A stretch of 45,557 nt of DNA from DASUKL01 sp036278755 (GTDB taxonomy: Bacteria; Chloroflexota; Limnocylindria; Limnocylindrales; CSP1-4), in NCBI GenBank assembly GCA_036278755.1, contig DASUKL010000128.1:1-45557 (forward strand). Reading direction: 5' to 3'. The notes beneath the pieces were generated by a model. That model was not told the origin of the DNA. It did not search any database and was given only the letters and a program-made list of their open reading frames with translations. Every line of letters starts with the position of its first letter. Position 1 is the stretch's first letter. A program made the position numbers and the translations under genes. Positions 24,326-34,742 of this stretch are shown here, in pieces.

Positions 24326-24947
24326 CGGCGACCTGATCCGGCGTTCCCCCGAAGCGTACGCCCCCGAACGATAGGACCGTGTTCGTGTCGCGAGCCCCAC
24401 CCCGCGAGCTGCTCCGCTCTGACCTTGGTCCGGATCAGGAGCATCATCCGGGTCGGATCTGGGCGCCCGGGCCTCCGAGGGCCCAGGTCGTGGCCGAATA
24501 CGACGCCGGCCGTCGCTTATCCGGGACGCAGCCGGGGGGAGGGTCGTGACGGGGCCCGTCCTGGCCAGATACGTCCGGATCCGCAGCGTTATGCCCGACC
24601 GGGCCAGGGTCGTCGCCTCCCCATCCTCCAGATCGGCCTCGACGTCGGCCATACGCGCGCTGTGCGGACGGTCTGGCGAGGATCCCGGCGAATCCCGGGC
24701 TCGAGGAGGGCCCCATCGTGGCCAGGACATCGTGGTCGTCGCGGGGCTCGGGCATAAGAGTGCCGTTTCCGACTCGTCTGGCCAAGGACTGCGAGCAGAT
24801 CGACCAAGGACTGCGAGCAGATCGACCAAGGACCGGGGATGAGAGGTCCGAAGGACGATGGATCCGAGGCAAGCGGAGGACCCGCCAGGGCGAGAGGGCC
24901 CCGGCGGACCCGACGGCGCCGAGGTGGCGCCGAGGTGGCGCCGGGCC
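24326..24947. other. 622-base stretch with no clear gene
   Basis: Open frames here are short and have Arg/Ser/Pro-rich shadow-like translations, so none is called. The stretch holds a 22-base tandem repeat (24782-24833) and, close to livF, three GGCGCC palindromes in a short GAGGTGGCGCC repeat (about 24913-24940) that may help end the liv transcript. No tRNA fold was found. Confidence 0.4.
24782..24833. repeat. 22-base tandem repeat, 2.4 copies
   Basis: Two exact copies of a 22-base unit that begins CCAAGGACTGCGAGC (24782-24803 and 24804-24825) are followed by the first 8 bases of a third. It is in non-coding DNA between the membrane-anchored protein and the liv operon end; no function is evident. 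Confidence 0.85.
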
Positions 24948-25709
24948 TCAGCCGCCCAGGTAGGCCTTGCGGACCTCGGGGTCGTTGATGAGCTGGCTGG
25001 ATGGCCCCTGGAGGACGATGTTCCCCGTCTGCAGGATGTAGCCGCGGGCCGCGATGCCGAGGGCCATGAGGGCGTTCTGCTCGACGACCAGGACGGTCGT
25101 GCCCTGGCGGTTGATGTCCGTGATGATCTCGAAGATCTGCTCGACGAGGATCGGGGCGAGGCCCATCGACGGCTCGTCAAGGAGCAGCACCTGGGGTTTG
25201 CCCATGAGGGCTCGGGCGATGGCCAGCATCTGCTGTTCGCCGCCGGAGAGCGTGCCGCCGGCCTGGGAGCGGCGCTCCTTGAGGCGCGGGAACAGGTCGA
25301 AGACGCGCTCGTAGTCGCCGGACAGGGCGGCCTTGTCCCTGCGGCTGAAGGCGCCCATCTGGAGGTTCTCGAGGACCGACATGCGGCCGAAGATGCGGCG
25401 GCCTTCCGGGGCGTGGCCGATCCCCCGGGCCACAAGGGCGTGAGGCGGCACCTTGGTGACGTCCTGGCCGTCGAAGTGGATGCTCCCGTGGCGCGGATGG
25501 AGGAGCCCGCTGATCGTCCGCAGGGTGGTCGTCTTGCCCGCCCCGTTGGCCCCCAGGAGGGTCACGATCTCGCCCTTGAAGACCTCCACGCTGATGCCCT
25601 GGAGGGCGTGGATGTGGCCGTAGTAGGTGTGGACCTCCTCGAGTCGGAGGAGCGGTGCACCGCTGGGCTGGGGCACGGTGGGGGCGGCGGCCGGTTGGCT
25701 GACGGTCAT
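24948..25709 (-). CDS. livF: Branched-chain amino acid-type ABC transporter ATPase LivF
   Basis: The 253-residue ATPase has Walker A GANGAGKT, the LivF-typical APEGRRIF after the Q-loop region, signature LSGGEQQ, Walker B VLLLDEPSMGLAP and the switch His replaced by the LivF pattern VVEQN (VLVVEQNALMAL). It pairs with LivG to power import through LivHM. The first 20 residues are a Pro/Ala-rich extension. The ATG overlaps the livG stop as ATGA. It is the last gene of the liv operon. Confidence 0.95.
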   Translation of the reverse strand: MTVSQPAAAPTVPQPSGAPLLRLEEVHTYYGHIHALQGISVEVFKGEIVTLLGANGAGKTTTLRTISGLLHPRHGSIHFDGQDVTKVPPHALVARGIGHAPEGRRIFGRMSVLENLQMGAFSRRDKAALSGDYERVFDLFPRLKERRSQAGGTLSGGEQQMLAIARALMGKPQVLLLDEPSMGLAPILVEQIFEIITDINRQGTTVLVVEQNALMALGIAARGYILQTGNIVLQGPSSQLINDPEVRKAYLGG

Positions 25710-26742
25710 GCGCTGGCTCCCTTGCCCAGGTAGGCCTCGATGACTCGCGGGTCGGCCTTGACCTGATCAGGTGTCCCTTCGGCGATCTTCTCGCCGTGGT
25801 CGAGGACGGTGACCCGATCGCTGACGCCCATGACCACCCGCATGTCGTGCTCGATGAGGAGGATGGTCAGGCTCAGCTCGCTGCGGATCCGGCCGAAGAG
25901 GCTGGTCATCTGGACGGTCTCCGACGGGTTCATGCCAGCCGTCGGCTCGTCGAGGAGGAGCAGCTTGGGGTCGCTGGCCAGGGCCCGGGCGATCTCGAGG
26001 CGCCGCTGATCGCCGTAGGAGAGGTTGTGGGCGACCTCGTTCTCGAGGCCCTTGAGGCCCACGAAGGCCAGCCAGCGCTGGGCCTTCTGGTGGGCCGCCG
26101 ACTCTTCGGCCCGCTGGCTGCCCAGGCGGAGGGCGGCGTCGAGGAGGTTCGCGTGGAGGCGGGTGTGCATGCCGACCATGACGTTGTCGAGCGCGCTCAT
26201 CGAGCCGAAGAGGCGGATGTTCTGGAAGGTCCGGCCGATCCCGGCGGCGACCATGTCGTTGGGCCGGGCGCTCTTGAAGATGCCCAGGCGGTTGATGCTG
26301 CGCTCGTACCACACCGGTCGGGCGATGGCCAGCAGCAGCATGACGATGAGGACCACCAGGGCCAGCGGCACAGTGACGTCGAAGACGATGTCCAGGCCGA
26401 TCTGCTCGGCCAGCCAGCCGAGGACCAGCAGGATCACCGAGGGCAGGACCCAGACGATGGGCTCGGCCCAGGAGCGCTCGCCGCGGGCGATCATCCGGCG
26501 CCCGAGGAAGCTGACCGAGCCCGCGCTCGGCTCGGCCAGCCCGGCGATGACGTTGAAGAAGGTCGTCTTGCCTGCGCCGTTGGGGCCGATGAGGCTGACG
26601 ATCGAGCCGCTGGGGATGTCGAAGTCCACGCCGTTGACGGCCACCAGGCCGCCGAAGCGTTTGCTCACCCCCTTGGCCTCGAGGACCAGCCCGTCGGTCG
26701 TGGCGGCAGCGGGGGTGGCGGGGACGGCCACGGCGGGAGCGG

Positions 26743-26746
<4 letters not shown>
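25706..26746 (-). CDS. livG: ABC transporter ATPase LivG with a hydrophobic insertion
   Basis: The 346-residue protein is about 80-90 residues longer than usual LivG. Walker A (GPNGAGKT, 54-61), the Q-loop region GIGRTFQNIRLF (about 169-180), signature LSYGDQRR, Walker B LLLLDEPTAGMNP and H-loop LIEHDM are all normal. Between Walker A and the Q-loop there is an insertion, about residues 85-160, with two hydrophobic helices (about 96-113, IVWVLPSVILLVLGWL, and 125-146, TVPLALVVLIVMLLLAIARP). The frame is uninterrupted and the family sequence resumes exactly, so it is not a sequencing slip. Four-base overlaps tie it to livM and livF. Confidence 0.92.
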
Positions 26747-27995
<1,249 letters not shown>

Positions 27996-27999
<4 letters not shown>

Positions 28000-28982
28000 G
28001 CCCGTTCGGCCAATTGCTGGCCGAGCAGCCCGGTGGGCCGGAAGACCAGGACGAGGACAAGGACGGTGAAGGTGAAGGCCTCAGCCCAGCGGCTGTAGCC
28101 CAGCACCGTGGCGTTGACCTCGACGAAGCCGATGATGAAGCCGCCCAGGGCCGCCCCGGTGGTGTTGCCGATGCCTCCCAGGACGGCCGCCGTGAAGGCC
28201 TTGAGGCCGGCCTCGAAGCCCAGCTGGAAGTTGGTGGTCCCGAAATAGAGACCCTGGACCACCCCGGCCGCCCCCGCCAGGGCAGAGCCGATGAAGAACG
28301 TCAGGGCGATGGTGAGGTCGATGTTGACGCCCATGAGGCTGGCCGCCTCACGGTCGATGGCCGTCGAGCGCATCGCTCGGCCCAGATTCGTCCGGCCCAC
28401 GAACAGCTGCAGGGCGATCATGAGGGCGATGACGATGAAGATCACGAACAGCTTGACGAAGCTGACGTCCACGCCCAGGAAGCTGACCTGGGACTGGGGG
28501 TCCATGATCTGCGGCACGCTGATCTGCTGCGGGCCGACGACGGCCTGGATGATGTTCTCCAGGATGAAGCTGACACCGATGGCCGTGATGAGGGGTGCCA
28601 GCTTGGGCGCGTTGCGCAGGGGCCGGTAGGCGATGCGTTCGATGATCACGCCGACGATGCCCATGACCACCATGGCCACGAGGAAGGTGGCGATGAGGAT
28701 GGCGATGAGCTCGATCGGCTGGTGGATCGCGCCCCGGAAGCCGAGGCCGGTGAGCATGGCCATGGTCACCATCGAGCCGCACATGAACACGTCGCCGTGG
28801 GCGAAGTTGATGAGCTCGATGATCCCGTAGACCATCGTGTAGCCGAGAGCGATCAGTGCGTAGATGCCGCCGATGGTCAGCGCGTTGATGAACTGCAGCG
28901 GCTGGAGATAGATGAAGTCCGCGATCGCCAGCACGAGCAGCGCGATCGGGACGATCAACCCCTGATACGACCTGCGATCCAT
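27996..28982 (-). CDS. livH: ABC transporter permease LivH
   Basis: The 328-residue permease has the LivH hallmarks NALTIGGIYALIALGYTMVY, ELINFAHGD, GRAMRSTAIDREAASLMGVN and, near the end, KAFTAAVLGGIGNTTGAALG. It is the first gene after the livK-livH hairpin and overlaps livM by ATGA. With LivM it makes the membrane pore for branched-chain amino acids or a related substrate. Confidence 0.96.
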
Positions 28983-29018
28983 CGGCCCTGCCCTTGCGGA
29001 TTGGGATGCTGGATGTGA

Positions 29019-29050
29019 GCGGAGGCCGGGGCCTGGGCCCCGGCCTCCGC
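29019..29050 (-). promoter_or_regulatory. Strong hairpin between livK and livH
   Basis: A perfect 15-bp inverted repeat with 2 bases between the arms (GCGGAGGCCGGGGCC / GGCCCCGGCCTCCGC) fills much of the 86-base gap between the livK stop and the livH start. No U tract follows it on the livK transcript, so it is better read as an mRNA-stabilising or partial-stop element that lets the binding protein be made in excess over the permease genes. Confidence 0.7.
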
Positions 29051-29068
29051 GGTCAGGCGCGGATCAGC

Positions 29069-30364
29069 TCAGGATCCGGACTGGCCGAAGTCCTTCTGCT
29101 GGAAGAACTTCCAGTCCTGCGAGTCAGGATCGTACTTGTAGTCGGAGATGATCTTCTGGCTCGTGTCGCCGTTCTCGTCGAAGTGGAACGAGCCGAGGAC
29201 GGTGGTGAAGGTGGTAGCTGGGTTGGCGATGTAGGCGCGGATCTTGGAGCGCATCTCGGCCAGGTCGGTCACGCCGGTGCCGACGTTCTTGAGAGCATCC
29301 AGGATCAGCTGGGTGCAGGCGTACGAGGCCGCGCTGTACGAGCCGGGATCGGCGTTGTACTCGGCCTTGTAGGCGCTGGCGAACTTGTCCGGGTCGGGGA
29401 TGTCGTGGGTCGCGGCAACGGTGCCGTAGGTGTTCATGGCCGCATCAGGACCGGCCACGTTGAGGAACGAGCCGGAGGTCGCGGCGGAGCCGTCGACGAT
29501 GCCGTCGCCGCCGCCGAAGGGGATGCTGCCCATGCCCTGGTTGACCATCTGCTTGCGCAGCAGGCCGCCGCCGGTCGTGGTCACGCCGCCGAAGAAGACG
29601 TAATCAGGATCGGCCGCCTTGGCCTGGGTCAGGAGGGCCGTGAAGTCGGTCTGCTGGGCCTTGCCGACGCCGTGCGAGTCGCCGTCGATGACGGTCCCGC
29701 CGAGCTCCTTGAAGGTCTTCACGAACTGGTCGGCCAGGCCCTTGCCGTAGGTCTCCGTGTCGTCGACGACGAAGGCCTTGCGGGCGCCGACGGTGTTGTA
29801 GGCGATGTCCGCGCCGGCCGCGCCCTGGATGTCATCCGTGGTCGCCACGCGCACGTAGGCGATCTGGTCGGGGTGCGTCTTGCGCAGGTCGAGCCCGCCG
29901 AAATCAGGCTTGGTCAGGGTCGGGCTGGTGTTGGCCGGGCTGCACTGCAGCAGGCCGGCTGCGTTCGAGACCGGGATCTCGGCCGCGCCGACGTTCGAGT
30001 TGTAGGGGCCGACGACGGCCACGGTGGCCGGATCGTTGACGAACTGGTTGAGGTTCTTGGCGCCCTGCTGCGGGTTGTGGACCCCATTCACGGCATCGTC
30101 GAGGACGTTGACCGTGACGTTGAAGCCGGGGACCGGGTTCTCCTTGACGGCCAGCTTGACGCCGTTCGCGGCGGGCACGCCGTTCGGCGCCTCGCCACCC
30201 GACATCGGGAAGTCGACGCCGATGGTCACTGCCGTGCCGCTGCCGCCGCCGGCGCCACCGCTCGCGGACGCCGAGCTGCTGGGTGAGGACGATGAACCGG
30301 TGTTGCACGCAGTGACCGCCATGGCGGCAGCCACTGCCAGCACACCGAGCCTCTTGAGCTCCAT
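29069..30364 (-). CDS. livK: ABC transporter substrate-binding lipoprotein (LivK family)
   Basis: The 431-residue product has a lipoprotein signal peptide ending VTAC (Cys20), a Ser/Gly-rich linker and a periplasmic-binding-protein type I fold: VTIGVDFPMSGGEAPNGV, VVGPYNSNVGAAEIPVSNAA, VDDTETYGKGLADQF, DPDYVFFGG and SYSAASYACTQLILDAL. It captures the substrate (branched-chain amino acids, amides or a related compound) and gives it to LivHM. The ATG at 30364 is the start that gives the signal peptide; a purine-rich GAGGAG is 11 bases upstream. It is the promoter-proximal gene of the liv operon. Confidence 0.94.
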   Translation of the reverse strand: MELKRLGVLAVAAAMAVTACNTGSSSSPSSSASASGGAGGGSGTAVTIGVDFPMSGGEAPNGVPAANGVKLAVKENPVPGFNVTVNVLDDAVNGVHNPQQGAKNLNQFVNDPATVAVVGPYNSNVGAAEIPVSNAAGLLQCSPANTSPTLTKPDFGGLDLRKTHPDQIAYVRVATTDDIQGAAGADIAYNTVGARKAFVVDDTETYGKGLADQFVKTFKELGGTVIDGDSHGVGKAQQTDFTALLTQAKAADPDYVFFGGVTTTGGGLLRKQMVNQGMGSIPFGGGDGIVDGSAATSGSFLNVAGPDAAMNTYGTVAATHDIPDPDKFASAYKAEYNADPGSYSAASYACTQLILDALKNVGTGVTDLAEMRSKIRAYIANPATTFTTVLGSFHFDENGDTSQKIISDYKYDPDSQDWKFFQQKDFGQSGS

Positions 30365-30770
30365 GGTGCGAAAAGCTCCTCCTGCTCCTCCTGCTGCACC
30401 GCGGACGGAACGCCACGGCGCCGCTCGACGGACTTCTCGTCCCGGCCGGGTGACATCCCGGAGGCGCCCGAGACACGACGGAAACCGACGTGTGGGGCGT
30501 GTGGTCGACCCCACGAGCGGCGGTGACGCCGGCCGGGGCCACGACATGCCACGAACCGAACCGCACGGCCGAGGATGGCCGTCGATGCGATGCCGTATGA
30601 TAGCCACCAGCGTTGCGAATGCAACCCGGATTCCGGCGCCCCGGCGCACGGCTTCGGCCTGCGCCGGTGCGGCCCCACGGGCCGCCGGCTCGCCGGAACG
30701 GGCATTCGGCTCGCGGCCGACCGGCCGCGTGACCTGCGAGGCGACGACCCACGAGGGATAGCCAGCCGCC
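30365..30770. promoter_or_regulatory. Divergent intergenic region, livK and GNAT genes
   Basis: The 406 bases hold no gene. An inverted repeat GTTGC-GAAT-GCAAC (30612-30625) lies over a weak minus-strand promoter (TTGCAT, 16 bases, TATCAT, about 30596-30623) that would read the liv operon with a leader of about 220 bases. The repeat could be the operator for a regulator not encoded here. On the plus strand TATGAT (30596-30601) is a possible -10 for the GNAT gene. Confidence 0.35.
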
Positions 30771-31235
30771 GTGGAATACCAGGTCCGAGACGCCCGGATC
30801 ACCGACGCAGAGCGCATCACCGCGCTGCTCGAGGCTGCCGCTGCGACGCGCGGTGTCAGCCGTGGTGGACCCCTGGACGCGACCGACCTGCTGCGGCAGC
30901 TCGTCTACCTTCCCAACGCCGTCGTCCTCGTGGCCGACGCCCGGCGCCGAGTCGTCGGGGCGGCCGTCCTGGCCCTGAGGCCCTCCGTGGCCCAGGGCGG
31001 CATGGTCGGCAGCGTCGACGCCCTGGCAGTCGATCCGGAGTACGAGTCGGCGGGTGTCGCCGACTCGCTCCTCGAGGAGGTGCTCCGCTCGGCTCGGAAC
31101 AAGGGCTGCGTCGCCGTCGAGGCGGACGGTCCCGAGGATGCCGCGCAGCGTGCGCGGTGGGAGGGCCACGGCTTCACCGGGGCCGGTTCCCGCATCGTGC
31201 GAGGTCTGGCGCCTGCCGGCGCCGCTCGCCACTGA
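30771..31235 (+). CDS. GNAT-family N-acetyltransferase
   Basis: The 154-residue product has the GNAT fold: VRDARITDAERITALL at the start, VVGAAVLAL, then VDALAVDPEYESAGVADSLLEEVLRSA, in which the acetyl-CoA loop R/Q-x-x-G-x-G/A appears as YESAGVA in degenerate form. A final GHGFTG strand follows. The acceptor is unknown. The GTG at 30771 has GAGGGA 14 bases upstream. It reads away from livK and is followed by a hairpin. Confidence 0.8.
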   Translation: MEYQVRDARITDAERITALLEAAAATRGVSRGGPLDATDLLRQLVYLPNAVVLVADARRRVVGAAVLALRPSVAQGGMVGSVDALAVDPEYESAGVADSLLEEVLRSARNKGCVAVEADGPEDAAQRARWEGHGFTGAGSRIVRGLAPAGAARH

Positions 31236-31240
31236 CCACT

Positions 31241-31262
31241 CCGCGACGGTCACCCGTCGCGG
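31241..31262 (+). terminator. Hairpin after the GNAT gene
   Basis: A perfect 9-bp stem, CCGCGACGG / CCGTCGCGG, with a TCAC loop begins 6 bases after the GNAT stop. No T tract follows. It probably ends the GNAT transcript or protects its 3' end before the NYN-domain gene. Confidence 0.5.
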
Positions 31263-31331
31263 CCGACCCGGCGCCGGATCGCGCCGGCCCGGCCCCCGTC
31301 CTGCGGCGGGCCGGAACGATAGGAGACTTGC

Positions 31332-33182
31332 GTGAGCAAGAACGTCGCCGTCTTCGTGGACGTCGCGAACGTCTTCTACGCCGCCAAAGCGGCCGGCGTG
31401 GACATCGACTACGTCCAGATGCTGAAGACGGCCACCGCGGGGCGGGACCTCGTCCGCGCCTACGCCTACACCGGGCTCGACCCGGAGAACGAGAACCAGC
31501 GCCAGTTCCACAGCTTCCTCGCCCGACACGGCTACAAGGTCGTCAGCAAGGACATCCGCAAGTACGGCGACGGGAAGACGAAGGCCAACCTCGACATCGA
31601 GCTGGTCGTGGACCTCATGCGCACGTCGCACAATCTCGACATCGCGGTCGTGGTCAGCGGCGACGGCGATTTCGCCCCCGCCATCCGGGCCGTCCAGGAT
31701 CAGGGCGTGCGGGTAGAGGTCATCAGCTTCCGGGCCAACACGAGCTCGGACCTCATCGAGGTGGCGGACCTCTTCACCGACATCACCCAGATCGCCAAGG
31801 TCGAGAAGGGCTCCTCGCGCAGCGGCCGACGCGTGGCCAGCGAGGAGGACGACCTCTCCATGACCGCCGTTCCGGAGAAGGAATCCGATGGCACCGGCCG
31901 GCGCCGGCGCGGCAGCCGAGGTCGAGGTGGCGAACGGTCCGCGCGCGAGGGCGTGCGGGTCACGCGCGACAGCGAACGCGCCCCGCGCGACAGCGAACGC
32001 GCCCCGCGCGACAGCGAGCGGGTCCCGGTCGCGGCCGAGGTCGCGTCCGTGTCCCGCGAGGGCCTGGTGGCCCTGCCCGGTGAGCGCCTGTCGCGAGCCC
32101 CGCGAGGGGCCCCCACGCCAGCCGTGGAGACCGAAGGCCAGGCCGGCGCACCGGCGGCCGAAGGCGAAGAGCACGAAGAGGATGCGGAGGGCGGCCGGCG
32201 CCGCCGCCGTCGTCGCGGTGGCCGGGGCCGGGGCCGCAGCCACGAGCCCGAGTCCCTCGTCGAGGCGGCCGCGCCGGCCGACGAGGAGGAGCCCGAGCCC
32301 ATCGGCTTCGAGGCCCCGCGAACCCCCCAGCACTCGGCCTTCGGGTCGGTCTGGGACAGCCAGCTGGGCATGACGCCGACCAACCTGCCGGCCGGGGAGC
32401 CGCTCGACTTCGAAGACGAGGACGAGCCGGAGATCCCCGAGTACCTGCTCTCCGAACGCCGCCAGCGCGGTGGGCGGAGCCGCGGGCCGGGCCAGGTCGG
32501 CCAGGCCGGACGCCGCCAGCGCGGTCGGGGGGCCTACCAGTCGGCCCTCGATCGCGAGCGCTTCGGCACCGGCCGGAACGCCCTGCCCACGCCAGCCTAC
32601 GACGGCCGCCGGAGCAACCGCTCCTCGAGCCCCGGCCGGAGTGCCGGCGATCGTTCGTTCGGCTCACGGACGGGCGGGCAGCCGGCGCGTAGCGCCCCCG
32701 AGGAGCGAGCCTTCGCGCCCAGCGGCGGCCAGCCCTGGAGCGAGGTGCCGCCGGAGCTCGAAGAGCAGCTCCGGGCCGAGCTGGCACGCAAGCGGGCCAG
32801 CGAGCCGCGTGAGGCGGCCCCCACCCCCGCCGAAACGTCACGCTCCACGGAGGCCACGGCGCCCGCAACGCCGCGCCGACCGACCCGCAGCCGAAAGGCC
32901 GTGAGTGCTGGGGCCGAGCCGGCCGCGACCGAGACGGAGGCGAAGCCGACGCGGACGACCCGGACCCGCCGCCCGGCCGCCGCCGCGACCACGGCCGGCC
33001 CTAGCGACGAGACGGCCGGGACCGAGACGGCCGCCAAGCCGACCCGGACGACCCGGACCCGCCGCCCGACCGCCGCCGCGATCACGGCCGCTGCCACGGA
33101 CGACGCGACCGAGGCCGCCCCCAAGCCGCGGCGCACGACGAGGGGCCGCAAGGCGACCGACACGGCGCCCACCGAGGCCTGA
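31332..33182 (+). CDS. NYN-domain (LabA/DUF88-type) protein with a long basic tail
   Basis: The 616-residue product begins with an NYN/PIN-like nuclease domain (about 1-160): VAVFVDVANVFY with the metal-site Asp, KANLDIELVVDLM and IAVVVSGDGDFAPAIRAV with the second Asp pair. The rest is low-complexity and strongly charged, with repeats DSERAPR and TRTTRTRRP and an RRRRRRRGGRGRGR run, resembling the RNA-binding tails of RNase E/G partners. An RNA-processing role is likely but unproven. The GTG at 31332 has GGAG 7 bases before it. The gene is followed after 2 bases by holB. Confidence 0.85.
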   Translation: MSKNVAVFVDVANVFYAAKAAGVDIDYVQMLKTATAGRDLVRAYAYTGLDPENENQRQFHSFLARHGYKVVSKDIRKYGDGKTKANLDIELVVDLMRTSHNLDIAVVVSGDGDFAPAIRAVQDQGVRVEVISFRANTSSDLIEVADLFTDITQIAKVEKGSSRSGRRVASEEDDLSMTAVPEKESDGTGRRRRGSRGRGGERSAREGVRVTRDSERAPRDSERAPRDSERVPVAAEVASVSREGLVALPGERLSRAPRGAPTPAVETEGQAGAPAAEGEEHEEDAEGGRRRRRRRGGRGRGRSHEPESLVEAAAPADEEEPEPIGFEAPRTPQHSAFGSVWDSQLGMTPTNLPAGEPLDFEDEDEPEIPEYLLSERRQRGGRSRGPGQVGQAGRRQRGRGAYQSALDRERFGTGRNALPTPAYDGRRSNRSSSPGRSAGDRSFGSRTGGQPARSAPEERAFAPSGGQPWSEVPPELEEQLRAELARKRASEPREAAPTPAETSRSTEATAPATPRRPTRSRKAVSAGAEPAATETEAKPTRTTRTRRPAAAATTAGPSDETAGTETAAKPTRTTRTRRPTAAAITAAATDDATEAAPKPRRTTRGRKATDTAPTEA

Positions 33183-33184
33183 CC

Positions 33185-34399
33185 TTGGGGGCTGGCGCTC
33201 GCTGGGCCATCCGCGGCCAGCCCGTTGCACTGACGGCCCTGCAACGGGCCCTCCAGCGGGGGCGTCTGCCCCAGGCCCTCCTGCTGGTCGGGCCGGCCCA
33301 CGTGGGCAAGACCACCCTGGCCCTCGACCTCGCGGCCGCGCTGCTCTGCACGACGGCCGATCCGGCCGAGCGGCCCTGCCGTGCCTGCCCGGCCTGCCGT
33401 TGGGTCGAGCGGGGGACCCATCCCGACCTCCACCGCCTGGCGCCCAGCGGCGCTGGGCAGCAGATCCGTCTCGGCTCCCGTGAGGGCCCCGAACCGGGCA
33501 CGGTCCGGTCGCTCCTCTCCGAGTTCGCCACCCTGCCCATCCAGGGCTCCACCCGGGTGGCTGTCATCGAGCAGGCCCACCGCCTCAACGAGGACGCCCA
33601 GAACGCCCTCTTGAAGCTGCTGGAGGAGCCACCGGCCGGAGCCGTCGTGTGCCTCGCGGCCGACGACGCGTCGGTCCTCCTCGACACGCTCCGCAGCCGC
33701 TGCACCCGGCTCCGGCTGGGGACCGTCGATCCCGCGGCGATCGCCGCCCTGCTTGTCGAGCGGGGGCTCAGCGACCCCATCCGAGCCCCGGTCATCGCGC
33801 GGGCCGCGGGTGGGCTGCCGGGTCGAGCCGTGGCCCTGACCGGGTCCCCCGAGGCCCTCCTGACCGAGGATCGCCTCGTCCGCCAGCTGCTCGATCTCCT
33901 GGCCGCCACCGTGGCCGAGCGGCTGGTCGCTGCCGCCGCACTGCGGGACGATGGCCTGGTGCTGGCCACTCTGCCCGGGGGTGGCGAGGCCAGCGGGCTG
34001 GCCGACGAGCCTCGTGCCTCGGACGGCGATGACCCGGACGATGGCCGGACCGAGGGCCGAGGCGAGGGTCGGCGCGACGGCGAGCCGCCCCGGCCCACCC
34101 GCTCGAGGGCCCGACTCTCCCCGCAGGAGCGGCGGGCGGCCGTGCGCAGCCTACTGGCCGTATGGGCCTCGCTGGGTCGCGACCTGGCCGTGGCCGCGGC
34201 CGGCGGCCGGAACGAGATCGGCCGCCTCGACCTGCTCGAAGAGCTGGCGACCCTGGCCCCCCGGCTGCGGCCGGCCGAGCTGACGGCCTTCCTGGCCCGG
34301 CTGGACGGCCTCGATCGGGCGGTCGAAGCCTATGCCGATCCCGAGCTCGTGCTCGACACCCTGCTCCTGGCCTGGCCCGAGCTGCGCCGGGCGGCCTGA
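33185..34399 (+). CDS. holB: DNA polymerase III subunit delta prime
   Basis: The 404-residue clamp-loader subunit has Walker A-like GPAHVGKTTLA (about 36-46), the four-Cys zinc module (LLC...CRACPACRW), VAVIEQAHRLNEDAQNALLK and LRSRCTRLRL, all typical of delta prime. A disordered, Arg/Glu-rich insert at about 265-315 (the DGRTEGRGEG region) interrupts the C-terminal helical part. The start is a TTG at 33185, 2 bases after the NYN stop; no better start precedes Walker A. It is followed by acyP with a single base between them. Confidence 0.9.
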   Translation: MGAGARWAIRGQPVALTALQRALQRGRLPQALLLVGPAHVGKTTLALDLAAALLCTTADPAERPCRACPACRWVERGTHPDLHRLAPSGAGQQIRLGSREGPEPGTVRSLLSEFATLPIQGSTRVAVIEQAHRLNEDAQNALLKLLEEPPAGAVVCLAADDASVLLDTLRSRCTRLRLGTVDPAAIAALLVERGLSDPIRAPVIARAAGGLPGRAVALTGSPEALLTEDRLVRQLLDLLAATVAERLVAAAALRDDGLVLATLPGGGEASGLADEPRASDGDDPDDGRTEGRGEGRRDGEPPRPTRSRARLSPQERRAAVRSLLAVWASLGRDLAVAAAGGRNEIGRLDLLEELATLAPRLRPAELTAFLARLDGLDRAVEAYADPELVLDTLLLAWPELRRAA

Positions 34400-34400
34400 G

Positions 34401-34742
34401 ATGGCCGATCCGCAGGAGATGGCGCAGCCGCACGACCGGGCCGGATCGCGGTCGGAACGGCTCGAGGCCCTGGCGTTCGGGCGGGTCCAGGGCGTCGGCT
34501 TCCGCTGGTTCGTGCGCGAAGAGGCCCGCCGGCTGGGGCTCGATGGCTGGGTCCGCAATCGGTCGGACGGCGCGGTCGAGCTGAACGCGGAAGGGCAGCC
34601 GGCCGTCCTGGACCGCTTCGTGGCCCGCCTCCGGGAAGGGCCGCCGGGGGCCATGGTGGATCGCCTCGAGGTCCGTCGCGGCCCCGGCAGCGGCGCCCTG
34701 TCCGGGTTCGAGATCCGAGCGGGCAGCCACCGTGGCGACTGA
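34401..34742 (+). CDS. acyP: Acylphosphatase
   Basis: The 113-residue product is a small acylphosphatase, which hydrolyses carboxyl-phosphate bonds. The signature GRVQGVGFRWFVREEARRLG with the phosphate-binding Arg and the downstream GWVRNRSDGAVEL with the catalytic Asn are intact. It carries about 20 extra residues before the domain. The ATG at 34401 follows holB by one base; its last 11 bases overlap the GTG start of the uracil-DNA glycosylase gene. Confidence 0.93.
   Translation: MADPQEMAQPHDRAGSRSERLEALAFGRVQGVGFRWFVREEARRLGLDGWVRNRSDGAVELNAEGQPAVLDRFVARLREGPPGAMVDRLEVRRGPGSGALSGFEIRAGSHRGD

Noticed and set aside
24444..24872. 142-codon minus-strand frame in the gap before the liv operon
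   Set aside because: The translation is Ser/Arg/Pro/Gly-rich without any domain, crosses a tandem repeat, and has no ribosome site.
31960..32030. Short DNA repeats considered as a CRISPR array
   Set aside because: The repeats are in frame within the NYN gene, encode DSERAPR, and have no unique spacers.
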